DNA of 64,000 bases, taken from the NCBI GenBank assembly GCA_027186245.1, contig CP114481.1, positions 57,358,569 through 57,422,568 of the forward strand, given 5' to 3'. Below the pieces are notes generated by a model. The model was not told the origin of the DNA. It was given only the letters and a program-made list of their open reading frames with translations, and searched no databases. This DNA is from Coriaria nepalensis. Taxonomy: Eukaryota > Streptophyta > Magnoliopsida > Cucurbitales > Coriariaceae. This document shows positions 13,201-23,878 of the stretch, piece by piece; position 1 is the stretch's first letter, and every line of letters starts with the position of its first letter. A program made the translations under genes and the position numbers.

Positions 13201-13897
13201 AACTTTTCAAAAAATTTCAGTATTGGCAACTGATTCGTGAATAAACGAGCAACCGATGCCTGGATAGAAGAGCTTGGACTTCCAGATTCAGAAATGACGA
13301 AAAATGAACAATGCAAAAGCACGAGATGCCATAGATTGAAGATCTATAAGAAAAAGATAGCGAACACTTCTCGTTACATCATCAAGCCTCCTTGATTAAC
13401 ATAGATTAAATGATACAAATCAAATAGCAAAAGATCATGATATTCACGGATCTCCAATCAAACGAGTTCAAGTTCACAGAGTTCGAGCAAATTAATGGCA
13501 TCGCCAGCCTCAAACTGGAAAAATGTTTGTTGTATGCTGAATCAGATTAAGAGTGAGAATTACGAATTAAAATCAGAACGAAAACTTATTCGTTTATTCT
13601 GCAGTTAATCCTAACTAAGTGATCCCTGCGCGAAGGAGGTTATTGGAAACAACATCAAGAAGAAAATAAAGGTTCAAGCCAGATTTTCTTGCATTTTCTA
13701 AGGAATCAAACAGAGCTGTACAGAATGTGGTATGGTTACCAGGGAGCGTAGAACTCGATGAGAGCACCCCGATCTTGGCCAACCTCCTTCTCGAAGTTGT
13801 CTTGTGTGAGGACGACGACGTCTTCTGCCATAATAACCGATGAGATAGGGAGCAAGGTTAGGGTTCCAAGAGCTAATAGAATAGTCGAGCTCAACAT
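10208..13897 (-). CDS. PDIL2-1: ER protein disulfide isomerase, PDIL2-1 type
   Basis: Eleven exons on the minus strand: 13897-13740, 13088-13004, 12799-12702, 12550-12495, 12065-11948, 11800-11773, 11678-11587, 11349-11193, 11111-10984, 10776-10677 and 10279-10208. All join in frame to give 363 residues. A signal peptide (about 1-24) precedes two thioredoxin domains, each with the active site WCGHC (cysteines 54/57 and 173/176). A helical ERp29-like C-terminal domain follows (about 260-360). The protein forms and rearranges disulfides in the secretory pathway. Like the Arabidopsis PDIL2-1 protein it ends without KDEL or HDEL (last residues FTSS). Each CGHC site is split from its tryptophan by an intron in the same phase, which suggests domain duplication. 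It shares its upstream region with the SNU23-like gene. A C12 tract lies just inside the donor of the intron after exon 10. Confidence 0.95.
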
Positions 13898-14340
13898 TCT
13901 GATTTCTCTCTTCGGATCACTCTCCCTCTTTCTCGTTGAAAATGAAAAGCTTTTGAAGCGGGACAAGCTTGTTATATAGCGCCTTTTCAATGCCAAAAAT
14001 ATTTGAGTCCGATTTCTCGTTTTCTTGGGGGAAACAAAAATATATAAAATAATACAAATGCTATTTGATTAAGAGAGTGGTTTGGAAAGTGGGCCTTTGG
14101 CGCGAAAAGCAAAGACTTTAATAATGGGCTACCCAATACACTCAACGCGCGCAAGCCCACCTAATTAATTCTACAGTGAATCTATTTTCGTTCCATTTGG
14201 GGACAAAATTTTTCTTCGGCATTTCGATTCAATTACGAATTAGGTTTTGCTCAATTCCCCTGCTAATAACTTTATCTCCGGTCTTTTCTGAAAGGGATCG
14301 AGTCCAAAAGCATAGAAGTAATCAGTTTCTCTTTGCATCA
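13898..14340. promoter_or_regulatory. Bidirectional promoter, PDI (-) and SNU23-like (+)
   Basis: This 443-bp gap separates two divergent start codons. Site II motifs (TGGGCC 14090-14095, TGGGCT 14125-14130, AGCCCA 14154-14159) cluster in it. The minus strand reads TTTTCGCGCC at 14099-14108, which fits the E2F consensus TTTSGCGC. A TATA-like element, TATATAA on the minus strand, lies near 13971-13978 for the PDI gene. No TATA box is evident on the plus side, as is common for TGGGCY-driven housekeeping promoters. Confidence 0.55.
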
Positions 14341-16182
14341 ATGGCTCACACCAGCAACAATGTAAGTTTTGAGCTTTTCCTTTTCTTCTCGACTCCTGAA
14401 ATTTCAGTATTAATTTCCCTTGGTTTGATCTGGAAAGGAGCTAAGAGAGAGCTCAAGCTTTGTAGTTGTGATAGTTTTTTTATATTGAATTTCTGGGTAC
14501 TTTGTTGTGTATAGGCCGCTGGAGTTGATAACACGTTCAGAAGGAAATTCGATCGGGAGGAGTATTTAGAACGCGCTCGCGAGCGTGAAAAGCAGGTTCT
14601 GTACTTCTGTGCTCTTCATCATTTCTCTTATTTTGTTTGTTTGTTTGTTATTTATTTATTTATTACTTTTTTTTAAATACTAATTTTACCTTCATTCAGG
14701 AATCTGAGCGGTTCAAGCACAAGTGTAAGTTGCTTTAATTTGATTTCTGTCTGTACTGAATCAATGTGAAAGAACTTTGAAGAGTTTAATTGTGGATAAC
14801 TTTGTGCAGCAAAAGGGCCACCAGTTCAAAGGAAGCCCCTAAAACACAGGGATTATGAAGTAGACCTTGAATCTCGCTTGGGTAAAACTCAGGTCAGTGC
14901 TTTTTATCATTAATGCATTAGTCTTAACACGTTTTTGTAAACATAATGCCCCTTTTGGGTGGTAATCAGGAGCTGGGCGCTTCTTGTAGTTTTTTGGTGA
15001 AGGGATCCGCATGAAATAATGACACTGAATATATATAAATATATTCATTTTTAGTCTGCGTTAAACTTAGTGATATTGACACCTTACCTCACTACCTTTA
15101 TTGCTGCTGACAAATTATCTTTTCAAAACATGTTTTATAGGTTGTTACTCCAGTGGCACCTCTAAGCCAACAGGTATACCATATACTCCTACCATGTTCT
15201 TTCTGTATCTCCATTTTATCCTCAAAATATAGAAGTTGCAAAGGATCTCAAATTAAGTGATGTAATCATAGTATCATAAATATTTTTCTTGTATCCAAAA
15301 GTTTGTATTGCTATAACAGTTTTATGATTAGTGAGTTGCTTTGCAGGCTGGCTACTATTGTTCAGTTTGTGAGTGTGTAGTTAAGGATTCAGCAAACTAC
15401 TTGGATCATATCAATGGAAAGAAACGTGGGTGTTTGCATACTTATCTCATATTTTTATTTTCATGATACTTATGAGTTATCCTATTATTTCCTCTTTTCT
15501 CATTCTCTTTGTCATGTATCACACAGATCAGAGAGCTCTGGGTATGTCTATGCGAGTAGAACGTGCATCTCTTCAACAGGTAGACCCTCTGCATAATATA
15601 TAGTTTGTCTTGGCTTAAGATTAGCTAGCATTTGGTGCACATTGGTACTAAGATAGTGCGACAATTTTATGGTTTACAGGTGCAGGAGCGCTTTGAAAAT
15701 CTCAAGAAGAGAAAAACTCCTGGTAGCTTTACAGAACAAGGTAAGGATATAAATGAAAACTATATAAAATTTGCCATTAATTATCAGGATATAGGGCTGA
15801 TGACGATGTGGAAGTGGATATTTTTGTCTTATCATGATTGTAATTATTCCTTAGATCTTGAGGAGCGGATCATAAAACAGCAGCAAGAGGAGGAGGAACG
15901 TAAGCGCCTGCATCGAGAAAGGAAGAAGGAGAAAAAGGTGTGTACAATGTTCTGCTGAGAATTACATTTAAAGTGTTATGTTTTGTGGAGAAGCACCAAC
16001 ATTTTATAGTTCTATGATTTTTCCGATCGTTATGTGGGCATGAAGTCATATCGGTCTTTGAGGTTTGATTTTAAATTGCTCTGGTTTATTAGAAGGAGAA
16101 GGCAGTAGCAGAGGAACCTGAAATAGATCCCGAAGTTGCAGAAATGATGGGATTTGGTGGTTTTCGATCGTCAAAGAAATGA
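14341..16182 (+). CDS. U4/U6.U5 snRNP protein SNU23 / ZMAT2-like zinc finger protein
   Basis: Ten exons: 14341-14361, 14515-14595, 14700-14724, 14810-14892, 15141-15173, 15347-15425, 15527-15579, 15680-15740, 15855-15937 and 16093-16182. They give 202 residues, close to the roughly 200 of human ZMAT2. The N-terminus has the family signature [18 protein letters not shown]. The centre has a U1-type C2H2 zinc finger ([20 protein letters not shown], then KKH). A Lys/Glu coiled coil follows, and the protein ends in [17 protein letters not shown], typical of the family. SNU23 is a component of the pre-catalytic spliceosome that contacts the U6/5' splice site region. Nuclear location is expected. 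The start ATG is directly before the conserved block. Confidence 0.92.
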
Positions 16183-16760
16183 AATTCTTTGTCCACGCCA
16201 TCTTATATGCTATTGGTCGTTTGAGCAGTGAACTTTGCATGTAAACTCCGGAGCTTGCATTACTCACGACTGTACTATAAAGAGGGAAAGCTTCAATTGT
16301 GACTATGAAAATTTAACATTTGTACCTTTATAGGCTTCTCCGTGGAAACAATTAAGTGCAAGAAAAGTTGAAACAATTGCTTTAAAATTTTGGTGTCTTT
16401 TTACATAATCAAGAAATAGCTGGATGCACAGATGTTTTACTGGATTCAATTTCTCGACTTGGACTTCAAGTATTCAGATTTGCAAATTCTTCTTGTTTCA
16501 TGTTTCATGCACCGCTATAATTTGGTGTTTAGACCGACTAAGGAACTAGGGTACAATCATAAACTGCCACAAATGAGAAAACATACACATAACATAAAGA
16601 GAGTAACGAGTTCAATTGAAGACCATTAAAAGGTGCTAATATCTTTAAAATGTAATGTAAACTGTGACAATTATGATTTTCCAACACCGGGGTCAAACCT
16701 TAATAACTAACAAGTATGAAAGTAACGTATGTTCTACTACTTTTTATAGCTTATATGACT
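16183..16760. other. Convergent 3' flanks of SNU23-like and SAR1 genes
   Basis: The two neighbours run toward each other here, so the 578 bp hold two 3' UTRs. I see no additional gene. Confidence 0.6.
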
Positions 16761-18227
16761 CTACTTGATGTACTGAGAAACCCATTTGAAACCATCTCCA
16801 TAACCCATTTTCCGAACAATGCTACACATGAACACCTCGATTGGACGGACATCTGAGTCCACAAGGTTCACCTTTCCCTTGCCCGTGGTGAGGTTGGTCA
16901 AGCCCATGTAGTGCCTAAGCTCTTCCTCCGAAGCAGCATATGGTATGTCAATCTTATTGCCGAGAATAAGGAATGGAACGGTGGCTAATGATTCATCATA
17001 GAGGAGAGCGTCCAATTCTTTTTTTGACTCGCTAAACCTCTCCTTGTCGTAGGCATCAACCACATATACCACTGCATCAACCTTTACAAGACAAGGATAT
17101 CAAATGTAAGGAGAGGTAAAGCAAGGATATGTATGTTTAGGAGCTATTAGCAACCTTCTTTTATAAGTCCTATATTTTACGATTATGAATCATTCTCAGA
17201 AGATATACAAAACTGAAAGATCTACTTTTGGTTATGGAGGTTTGAGGCAATGACTTTGCACCTGGAACCTGTTTTGTTAAACAAGAATCTAACTTTGAAT
17301 TTTATCTTTCGGAGGTATGCAATAGACTAGAGTCACTGTTTCTTATCCCTTGCTGTGCTAAACAAGAACCTGAACTTGGATTTTCCCCAGAAACAGAAAA
17401 TTCTCAAAAAAGAAACTAAACAAAGGAAAATGGATTGGATAGACTGGAAATTAAGCTGAAATAGAAGAGATATTCTTGGTATCATTCCTGAAGCAAACTC
17501 CAAAAAGAGGGGAAGAAACGACGATATTACCTTGGCATAATAATCTTTCCAGACTCGACGTGCAATTTGATGTCCGCCCAAATCAAAGGCCTTGAACTTA
17601 ATTTTACCAATACTCAATTCTTCGGAGGTTGGATGCTGAGTTGGCTGGTGTTGAACCAATCTCTGCCATATGTCCAAAAACAAAAGAACTTTACCAAATA
17701 AAGCTAACAAAATAAGAGAAAAGTAGAAAAACCACGAATTCCGCCCGAATCGTGAGAAAATCAGATCTCTGCAATCAAACTAAGCAAAAGTAATAATCTT
17801 ACAGTTCAAAGCCAGCTGCAGCTCGAATTAGCATCTATCATTTAATTATATAATTCATATCACTCTCTAAAAAAATCTAGCAAAACATAAGTCAATTCGT
17901 TTTAAGAAAAAGGACGGTGTCATTATTTTGATCGAATCGATGCACAGAGAATCACTCGCAGAAACTGTCAAAAGAAAAAAAGAAAATAAAACAGAATACT
18001 CCAAGCAGAAATTAAACAGAATACAGAAATTAAACAGAAACATGATTTCAAGGATAATAATAATAATAATAACAACCAAACGAGGAAGAGAATCGGACCT
18101 CATCTTTCAGCATATGAAGCAAGGTCGTTTTACCGGCATTATCAAGCCCTAGGAAGAGGATCTTCGCCTCCTTCTGCCACAATCCAAGCGACGCAAGTAC
18201 TCCATAGAACCAGTCCACTAAAAACAT
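16761..18227 (-). CDS. SAR1: Small GTPase SAR1 (COPII coat assembly)
   Basis: Three coding exons: 18227-18099, 17662-17531 and 17081-16761, giving 193 residues, the usual length of plant SAR1. The hydrophobic N-terminus ([17 protein letters not shown]) is the amphipathic segment that SAR1 inserts into ER membrane; there is no myristoylation glycine. GTP-binding motifs are intact: P-loop GLDNAGKT (27-34), DLGGHQ (70-75, with His74 in place of the Ras Gln61) and NKID (129-132). SAR1-GTP recruits Sec23/24 and starts COPII vesicle budding from the ER. Introns fall exactly between codons. The C-terminus ([12 protein letters not shown]) matches the family. It is divergent from the gene at 18654. 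Confidence 0.97.
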
Positions 18228-18653
18228 TTCCCTCTTCCTATAAACTCCACTGGATCAGTTCAAGATCTAGGAAGAGGATCAGGGAGGGAGGGAGGAAGGG
18301 AGAGGGGAAAAGAAAAGAGGGGGGGGGAGGGTGGTTAATTTTTCTGCCGGGTAGCGTTTATAACTGATTTTTACATTTTACTGGAGTTATGGTCGACCAC
18401 CTTGTGACCTCCCTCCCGCTATCTGTAGTCCACGTAACCATAAATAAAAATCCGTGTGCTCTCTCACTCACCCCTAGAATCTCAGAACAGAGCCAAAATT
18501 ACACCCACAGACAGTCTTAGCCGACTTCATCTCCTCTTCTACGCGTCCCCCTTTTTCTTCCCCATATAAAACCAACTTGTATGCATTTTTCTCTCAACTC
18601 TTTTTTTTTTCTTATTTCAGACTTCTCTTTTTCTTCCGAAGGCGCAGATCAAT
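18228..18653. promoter_or_regulatory. Bidirectional promoter, SAR1 (-) and 18654 gene (+)
   Basis: A TATA-like TATAAAA lies at about 18565-18571, roughly 85 bp before the plus-strand ATG, followed by a CT-rich leader. On the SAR1 side the first 100 bp are a purine-rich tract (plus strand) with nine G at 18319-18327. No other motif stands out. Confidence 0.45.
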
Positions 18654-19433
18654 ATGTGTAGATCAACGGATTACCATGGATTTCAATCTAACGACGGAGA
18701 ACAGTTGAAGATCAGATCCTTCTTCGTTTGTTTTTCAGGTCTGAAGTCTCGATTTCCTTTGCCAGAATCGGTTACTCTTCTTTACCTCCCACGTATAAAT
18801 GAGACTTCTTCCCTCGAGATTGACGGATCTAAGGTCCGACCTGATTTGCCGGGTTTCGTTACTCTGCACCGAGTCGTTTCTTCGTCGGAGAAAGATGTGG
18901 TTTTTGGGAGCAGAGAACGGGTCCGGGTCGGCGAGGGGGTCCGGTTCGAAATGTATTTGGGAGACGGGAAGGTTATAAAGGGAATTTTCAGAACAGACGA
19001 AGGGCTATTGTGGAAATTGGAGTGCAAATGTGCGCTTGAGAATGAGATGGTCGGGGTTGAGGTTTCGAGTGCGGAGGTCTACGTGGACGCTGTAGGACAC
19101 GTGGCGCTAAGTGAAATGGTGGCTATGGTGGTGAAGAGAAAGAGGCATCATCATAGGGGTTTTGATACGCTGGAGGAGATTCCAGAGGAGAGAGAGATGG
19201 CGGATGCGGAATTCGACGGCTGTTCTTGTTCCCGTGGCGAGCCTGGGAGTATATCTGACGGTGAGGATTTAGAAGAAGATGAGGAGGAGAATGCGACGGA
19301 GTTGGATGTGGAAGTGGAGGGGCTTAGATGGGCCGTAGATGTGGGTATATGGGTCATGTGTTTGGGAGTGGGTTATTTTGTTTCAAAGGCTTCGGCCCGT
19401 AAAATATTAAGACGTAGGAGGAGGATGCTTTAA
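18654..19433 (+). CDS. Plant uncharacterised single-exon protein with C-terminal membrane anchor
   Basis: This intronless gene encodes 259 residues. The N-terminal part (about 20-155) has the pattern IRSFFVCFSGL...PESVTLLYLPRINETSSLEIDG...VRFEMYLGD. It resembles a plant family often annotated 'erythronate-4-phosphate dehydrogenase family protein'. I see no dehydrogenase motif, so that name should not be read as a function. Residues 175-220 are very acidic. A hydrophobic segment (VGIWVMCLGVGYFVS, about 231-245) is followed by a strongly basic end (RKILRRRRRML), which suggests a tail-anchored or single-pass protein with a basic cytosolic tip. Location and role are unknown. Confidence is high that it is a gene and moderate for the family. 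Confidence 0.75.
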   Translation: MCRSTDYHGFQSNDGEQLKIRSFFVCFSGLKSRFPLPESVTLLYLPRINETSSLEIDGSKVRPDLPGFVTLHRVVSSSEKDVVFGSRERVRVGEGVRFEMYLGDGKVIKGIFRTDEGLLWKLECKCALENEMVGVEVSSAEVYVDAVGHVALSEMVAMVVKRKRHHHRGFDTLEEIPEEREMADAEFDGCSCSRGEPGSISDGEDLEEDEEENATELDVEVEGLRWAVDVGIWVMCLGVGYFVSKASARKILRRRRRML

Positions 19434-19972
19434 TTTTTTCCCTTTCTTCAATTTCTTGCAGATTTTGCAACTTTTACATTAACTAATTGTGGATACCATG
19501 AAAGTTGGATGGATTGAATGAAAAAATAATACTTTCCATGAACTGCAATACTTGATTGGTGTTCTTCATTGCTTCAATTGGAACAATGGTGGTGTTGTAT
19601 GCAAACAGTGAAAGGCTCTATCAAGCCTCCCTTTTAATTATAAGTCCACTATTTAACAAACTTCTTTAGCAGCATAAGTGAAGAAACGTATAGAGTTGTC
19701 GAGACGTAGTGGACGTATAGAGTACGGTAATAAACGAGAAGATATATGAGAACGACACAAACATTATGACCAAAAAAAAAAACCAAGAAATTGCAATGGA
19801 GAGAAAATCGGTAAAGCTATTCGCTCATAAAGAGCATTCAACGGTTTTTCCCCTTCTTTTCTAAGAGTATCTCCTACAAGCTAAATATAAAAAAAAAGGA
19901 GAAAGAACAAAAGTGAGAGTTCTTAAAACGCCTCGTTTTATGTCCAGAATATCATTCATGGAGTAGCTCTGC
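19434..19972. other. Convergent 3' flanks
   Basis: These 539 bp lie between the 18654 gene and the calreticulin stop codon. They hold both 3' UTRs. I see no further gene. Confidence 0.6.
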
Positions 19973-22900
19973 CTACAGTTCATCCTGCAATTACATATCA
20001 ACAGGTTGGATCATTAGCAAAGAAGTTGGTGAAGCTTTTAATCCCTAAAATCGAAGTTAATTAGGGGGAGAAAAGGAAAAAGAAAAAGAAAAAGAAAACC
20101 TACATGCTTGGCTTCCTCCTCGGCTTTGGGGCTTTCTTCTTTTATGTCCGGCTTAGTTTTTTCAGAGTCAGACTCATCTCCCATATCTTCAGCGCTATCG
20201 TCTTCATCCTCAACCTGAGAACACATTAACAAAGTGAGAAAATGAATAGTCCAGGAAAAATTAAGATTTTTCAGAATTTGTGCACTTACATCGGATTCAG
20301 CAGGATCATTCTTGGTTTCCTGGTAAAGGTTCGAGAGAGAGAGAGGGACGCGGGGGGGGGGGGGCGGGGGGGAAGAGTTAGAGTTGGGAATCTTAATAGA
20401 TGGTTAGTAAAGGTAACCATGAAACCAAGAGATGCTCAAAGAAAGGGATACCTCCGCTTCTCTCTTCTTCTCTTCCTCATCAAATGCAGCCTTCTCCGCC
20501 TACAATAATCCATGGACCTCAATGAGAATTGAACGAACCAATTACTTTCAAAAGCTTAATACAAATGGAAATATGAACGTACATCCTTATGTTTGCCCCA
20601 TGTTTCTTCAACAAACTTCTTTGCATACTCAGCATCATCAGTGATCAAGACGTTGTCAAACAGGGTACCGGATTTCACCTGATATTTCGTGCATATTAGT
20701 CTCAGATTTTATATTTTTTTAGCCTTATCAATTTCATAGAAGCACATAAAAGATGATTAGACAAATATTCACCTGCCACAATTCAATTCCCACGTACTTC
20801 AATTTGGGGAAGACATAGAGTTCAGGGTCATCCTTGAAATCTGTAAAGTGGGTCAATTTATTATTAGGTTGGTTCAAATCACGACGTTTATGATTTTTTT
20901 TCTTTTTTCTTTAATTTTCTTTTCAAACACAAAAGAGGAAAATAACCTGGGTTGTCAATCTTTGGAGCCTTCCACTTTCCCTTGAAGTTGGGGTTCTTAA
21001 TTTTCTGAAAAGAGGTATTCGGCAAAGTTACTAAAACAGTTCCTACTATCATGTTTCACAAGGTTTTCAACTATTAAGTGAATGGGAGGAACCTTTGGCG
21101 TCCATGGGCCCTTGTACTCGGGATTGGCAATGGTTGGGGCTGTCCATTCACCATCTTCCTCATCATCCCAGTCTTCGGGCTGCAGAAGTCAACCACCTCA
21201 TTAAGGTACTTACACTACTTTCAAGGAAAAGTAACAATTAAAAGGAACTTAAAATACTACCTTTTTGGCATCAGTGTCTGGTATTTCCTTTGGAATGTCA
21301 TCATATCCCTAAACGTTCACAGATATAGTTAGCTTATGTTTCTGAATACAGGGGACCATGTCAGGTTTTCTCAACTAATGTTCGTTTACCTCTGGCTTCT
21401 TATCTTCGGGATCAGGAATGTACTCATTGTCGTCCCAATCTTCTGGCTGTAATAATTATATAGTATGAATTTCATCGGAGTTTACTAACAATGCAGAAAT
21501 CTCACAAGACATAGTTAAGACTTCTAATGCAAGAATTTAGAGTAAAACCTTGATAAATTAATAATATCGGGACTGAAGAAATTTATTAAATTGAGGAAAA
21601 TTAATGTGATCCTGAAGTTGGGACCAAAATAATTATTATTTAAATGAGATTATTAATTTATTGAGATTCTACTGTACTTTTTTGGCTTCGGGGTCCTTGA
21701 TTTTCTTTGGTGGAAGAAGGTCCCAGTCACTATATAGACTTCCAGACTGTTTCTCCACATTATCAATGAGGATGCTGTAGGCAGCATCAGGACGAATGAT
21801 GAATGTATAGACATGGCTAAGCTGGTCAGTCTCACAGGGAACGTCCTTCTTGATCAAGTGATTTGTGTCATTGTAGTTGAGGATAGCATGAACTTTCTTT
21901 GTGCTGTAGCCACAAATATCCGGTCCAAACATGACACTGCAAACGCACGAAAATGTTTATAATCAAGTGATGATCAATGAGAAAGATAATGATCCACATT
22001 GCTTGATAAAATCTCACATATGGAGGCCCAGTACTAACCTGTATGGGGTTTCACCTCCAAATTTCTTCTGATCAACTTCACCACTGAGCAACTTCATGTA
22101 GCCACCACCGCAATCAAGCTTCTGTTCATGCTTGACAGAAAATTGGAAGACAAGTGTGTTATCCTTGTTGCTGAATTCAGGGAACTCAGCTGAAATGGCA
22201 TAGAATCTATAGTCCTCACTTGTCTGGATACCTGGGATATCAACAACATTGTCAAGACGCTCGCAACTTTTTCTACAACAAAGCTACAATTCTACATGTC
22301 ATTCGGTTACCCAGTTACTGCACATAAACATGGCAATATAGTTTAGAAGGCTACCTTTGTCATCGGCATCTCCATACCATTTACCAGTGGTGTAGTTCCA
22401 CTCTCCAGCTGTGTTGTCATCTTTCTTCCAATCAGATTTGACCCACCGTTTCTCCCAACCAGCTTCAGTATTTATTTAATATTACAAACATGAAAAAGTC
22501 GATGTTAAAATGGTATAAATTTATCGACTAAGTTTATAGATATACCCTAGAATTACCCAAGTAGATGTGAAAATGTGATTCATTTTCATAGAAGAATAAA
22601 CGAACTCACGAAATACTATCACTAATAGTCACACGTAAAATTACTATTCCCTGCATTTTCAATTAATACAGAAAGCAGGCAGACTTTTGGTAGAAACAAA
22701 GATATATACACATTTATCACATTAGATCCTTATAACAAAGCATCGTTTAAAAAACATTAGATCGAAACAGAGTCTATAATTCCACCAATACATCATAATG
22801 AGCCAATTTCAACGAGAATTGGATCACATTGAACCACAAGAATCTTCATCCACTTGAACTGGATGCAATAAGCAATATATTATGTACGATCGAGAGAAAA

Positions 22901-23050
22901 AATGAACGTGTACAACTAATTATACTGAAATTGAGAAAGAACGGGTATACCATCAAAACGCTCTTCGAAGAAAACTTTGGCTGAGGCGATTCCTAGAAGA
23001 GAAAGAAGGACTAGAGAGAGAAAACAAGGGTTTCGAACCCCGAACGCCAT
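19973..23050 (-). CDS. CRT: Calreticulin with HDEL retention signal
   Basis: Fourteen exons on the minus strand: 23050-22951, 22462-22355, 22231-22039, 21936-21678, 21446-21390, 21308-21261, 21179-21093, 21004-20947, 20840-20773, 20678-20583, 20499-20452, 20319-20290, 20214-20104 and 19984-19973. All phases join, giving 424 residues, the normal length. A signal peptide (about 1-24) is followed by the globular lectin domain. The proline-rich P-domain begins near residue 221 with repeats ([35 protein letters not shown], then a third PEDWDD unit) and GxWxxPxIxNPxY motifs. The acidic Ca2+-binding C-domain ends in HDEL. Calreticulin binds monoglucosylated glycoproteins and stores Ca2+ in the ER lumen. 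The HDEL codons are split: His ends one exon, while Asp-Glu-Leu-stop make up the 12-nt coding part of the last exon. Confidence 0.97.
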
Positions 23051-23878
23051 GGCTCACACGCAGAGAGTGAAGTAGAGAAAGTAAGAATGGATCTGTTCAA
23101 GATGAGAGAGCGAGCTCAGAGCTATTTATTGTTAGGCTGGGCGACATGAACAACTTTCACACTGCTGTAAAGGATATATTCCTACTTCCACTACAACCAA
23201 TTCCAACGTGGACGAATAGTGAAACGACACATCAACATCCGTCGTCATTAGTTCTACTTGGCATGCTGAGATTGGCTCATACACGAGCTGGGGTGTGAGA
23301 CGTGGGTAGAAGTGCTCGTGTGATTAAATAATTTTTTGTGATTCTGTTGGACAGTTTCCCATAAGTATACAATTACCAAATGCAAATAATGCCAAAATCA
23401 CCACGTGGCAGCAGTACAAAAGATCATAAATGGTCAGGGGGCCCGCGGCTATAGGCGAATATTCCGAATGACTCCTAATTTTTATTTAGCCCCTTCCTGT
23501 GCATAGGGCAAGGAGAAAATTGTCCTTTCCAAAGCAATTAAGAACGAATTGTTTAATTTGTTTGGTTTAAATAAGGTAATAGTTAAAATAAAGAGATAAC
23601 TAACAATATACGGAAATCTGAAAAGGGGCCGGCGGTTATATTTTACCAACAAAATATGGAACCCCGACCCAGATCCGGACCCGTTAAACTCGACTCCGTA
23701 CGTTAAGTCTGAAACTCTAAACTGCGCGAATGTCTTGGGACTGAACTGCAGTTCAATAAACCCTTTAACCCCTAATATTTTCTGCTCGATGATAAGCGAG
23801 TAAAGATTGAACCTTGATATACCAAATTCAACGAGAGATCCTCATCCCACTGTTTTTCCTGATCAATTCGAACAAGAA
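23051..23878. promoter_or_regulatory. Bidirectional promoter, calreticulin (-) and organellar RF2 (+)
   Basis: This 828-bp gap separates divergent genes. A TATA-like AATAAATAG lies near 23121-23131 on the calreticulin strand. Farther out there is a perfect palindromic G-box (CCACGTGG, 23401-23408). CCAATTCCAACGTGG lies near 23198-23212, and GACGTGGG near 23299-23306 reads CCCACGTC on the other strand. The last two resemble ER-stress elements (CCAAT...CCACG-like and UPRE-like), which would suit a calreticulin gene. That link is inference from motif similarity only. Confidence 0.45.

Noticed and set aside
23807..23878. Upstream extension of the release-factor frame
   Set aside because: It begins with TTG and has no ATG. 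The first ATG at 23879 is used, followed by a plausible targeting peptide.
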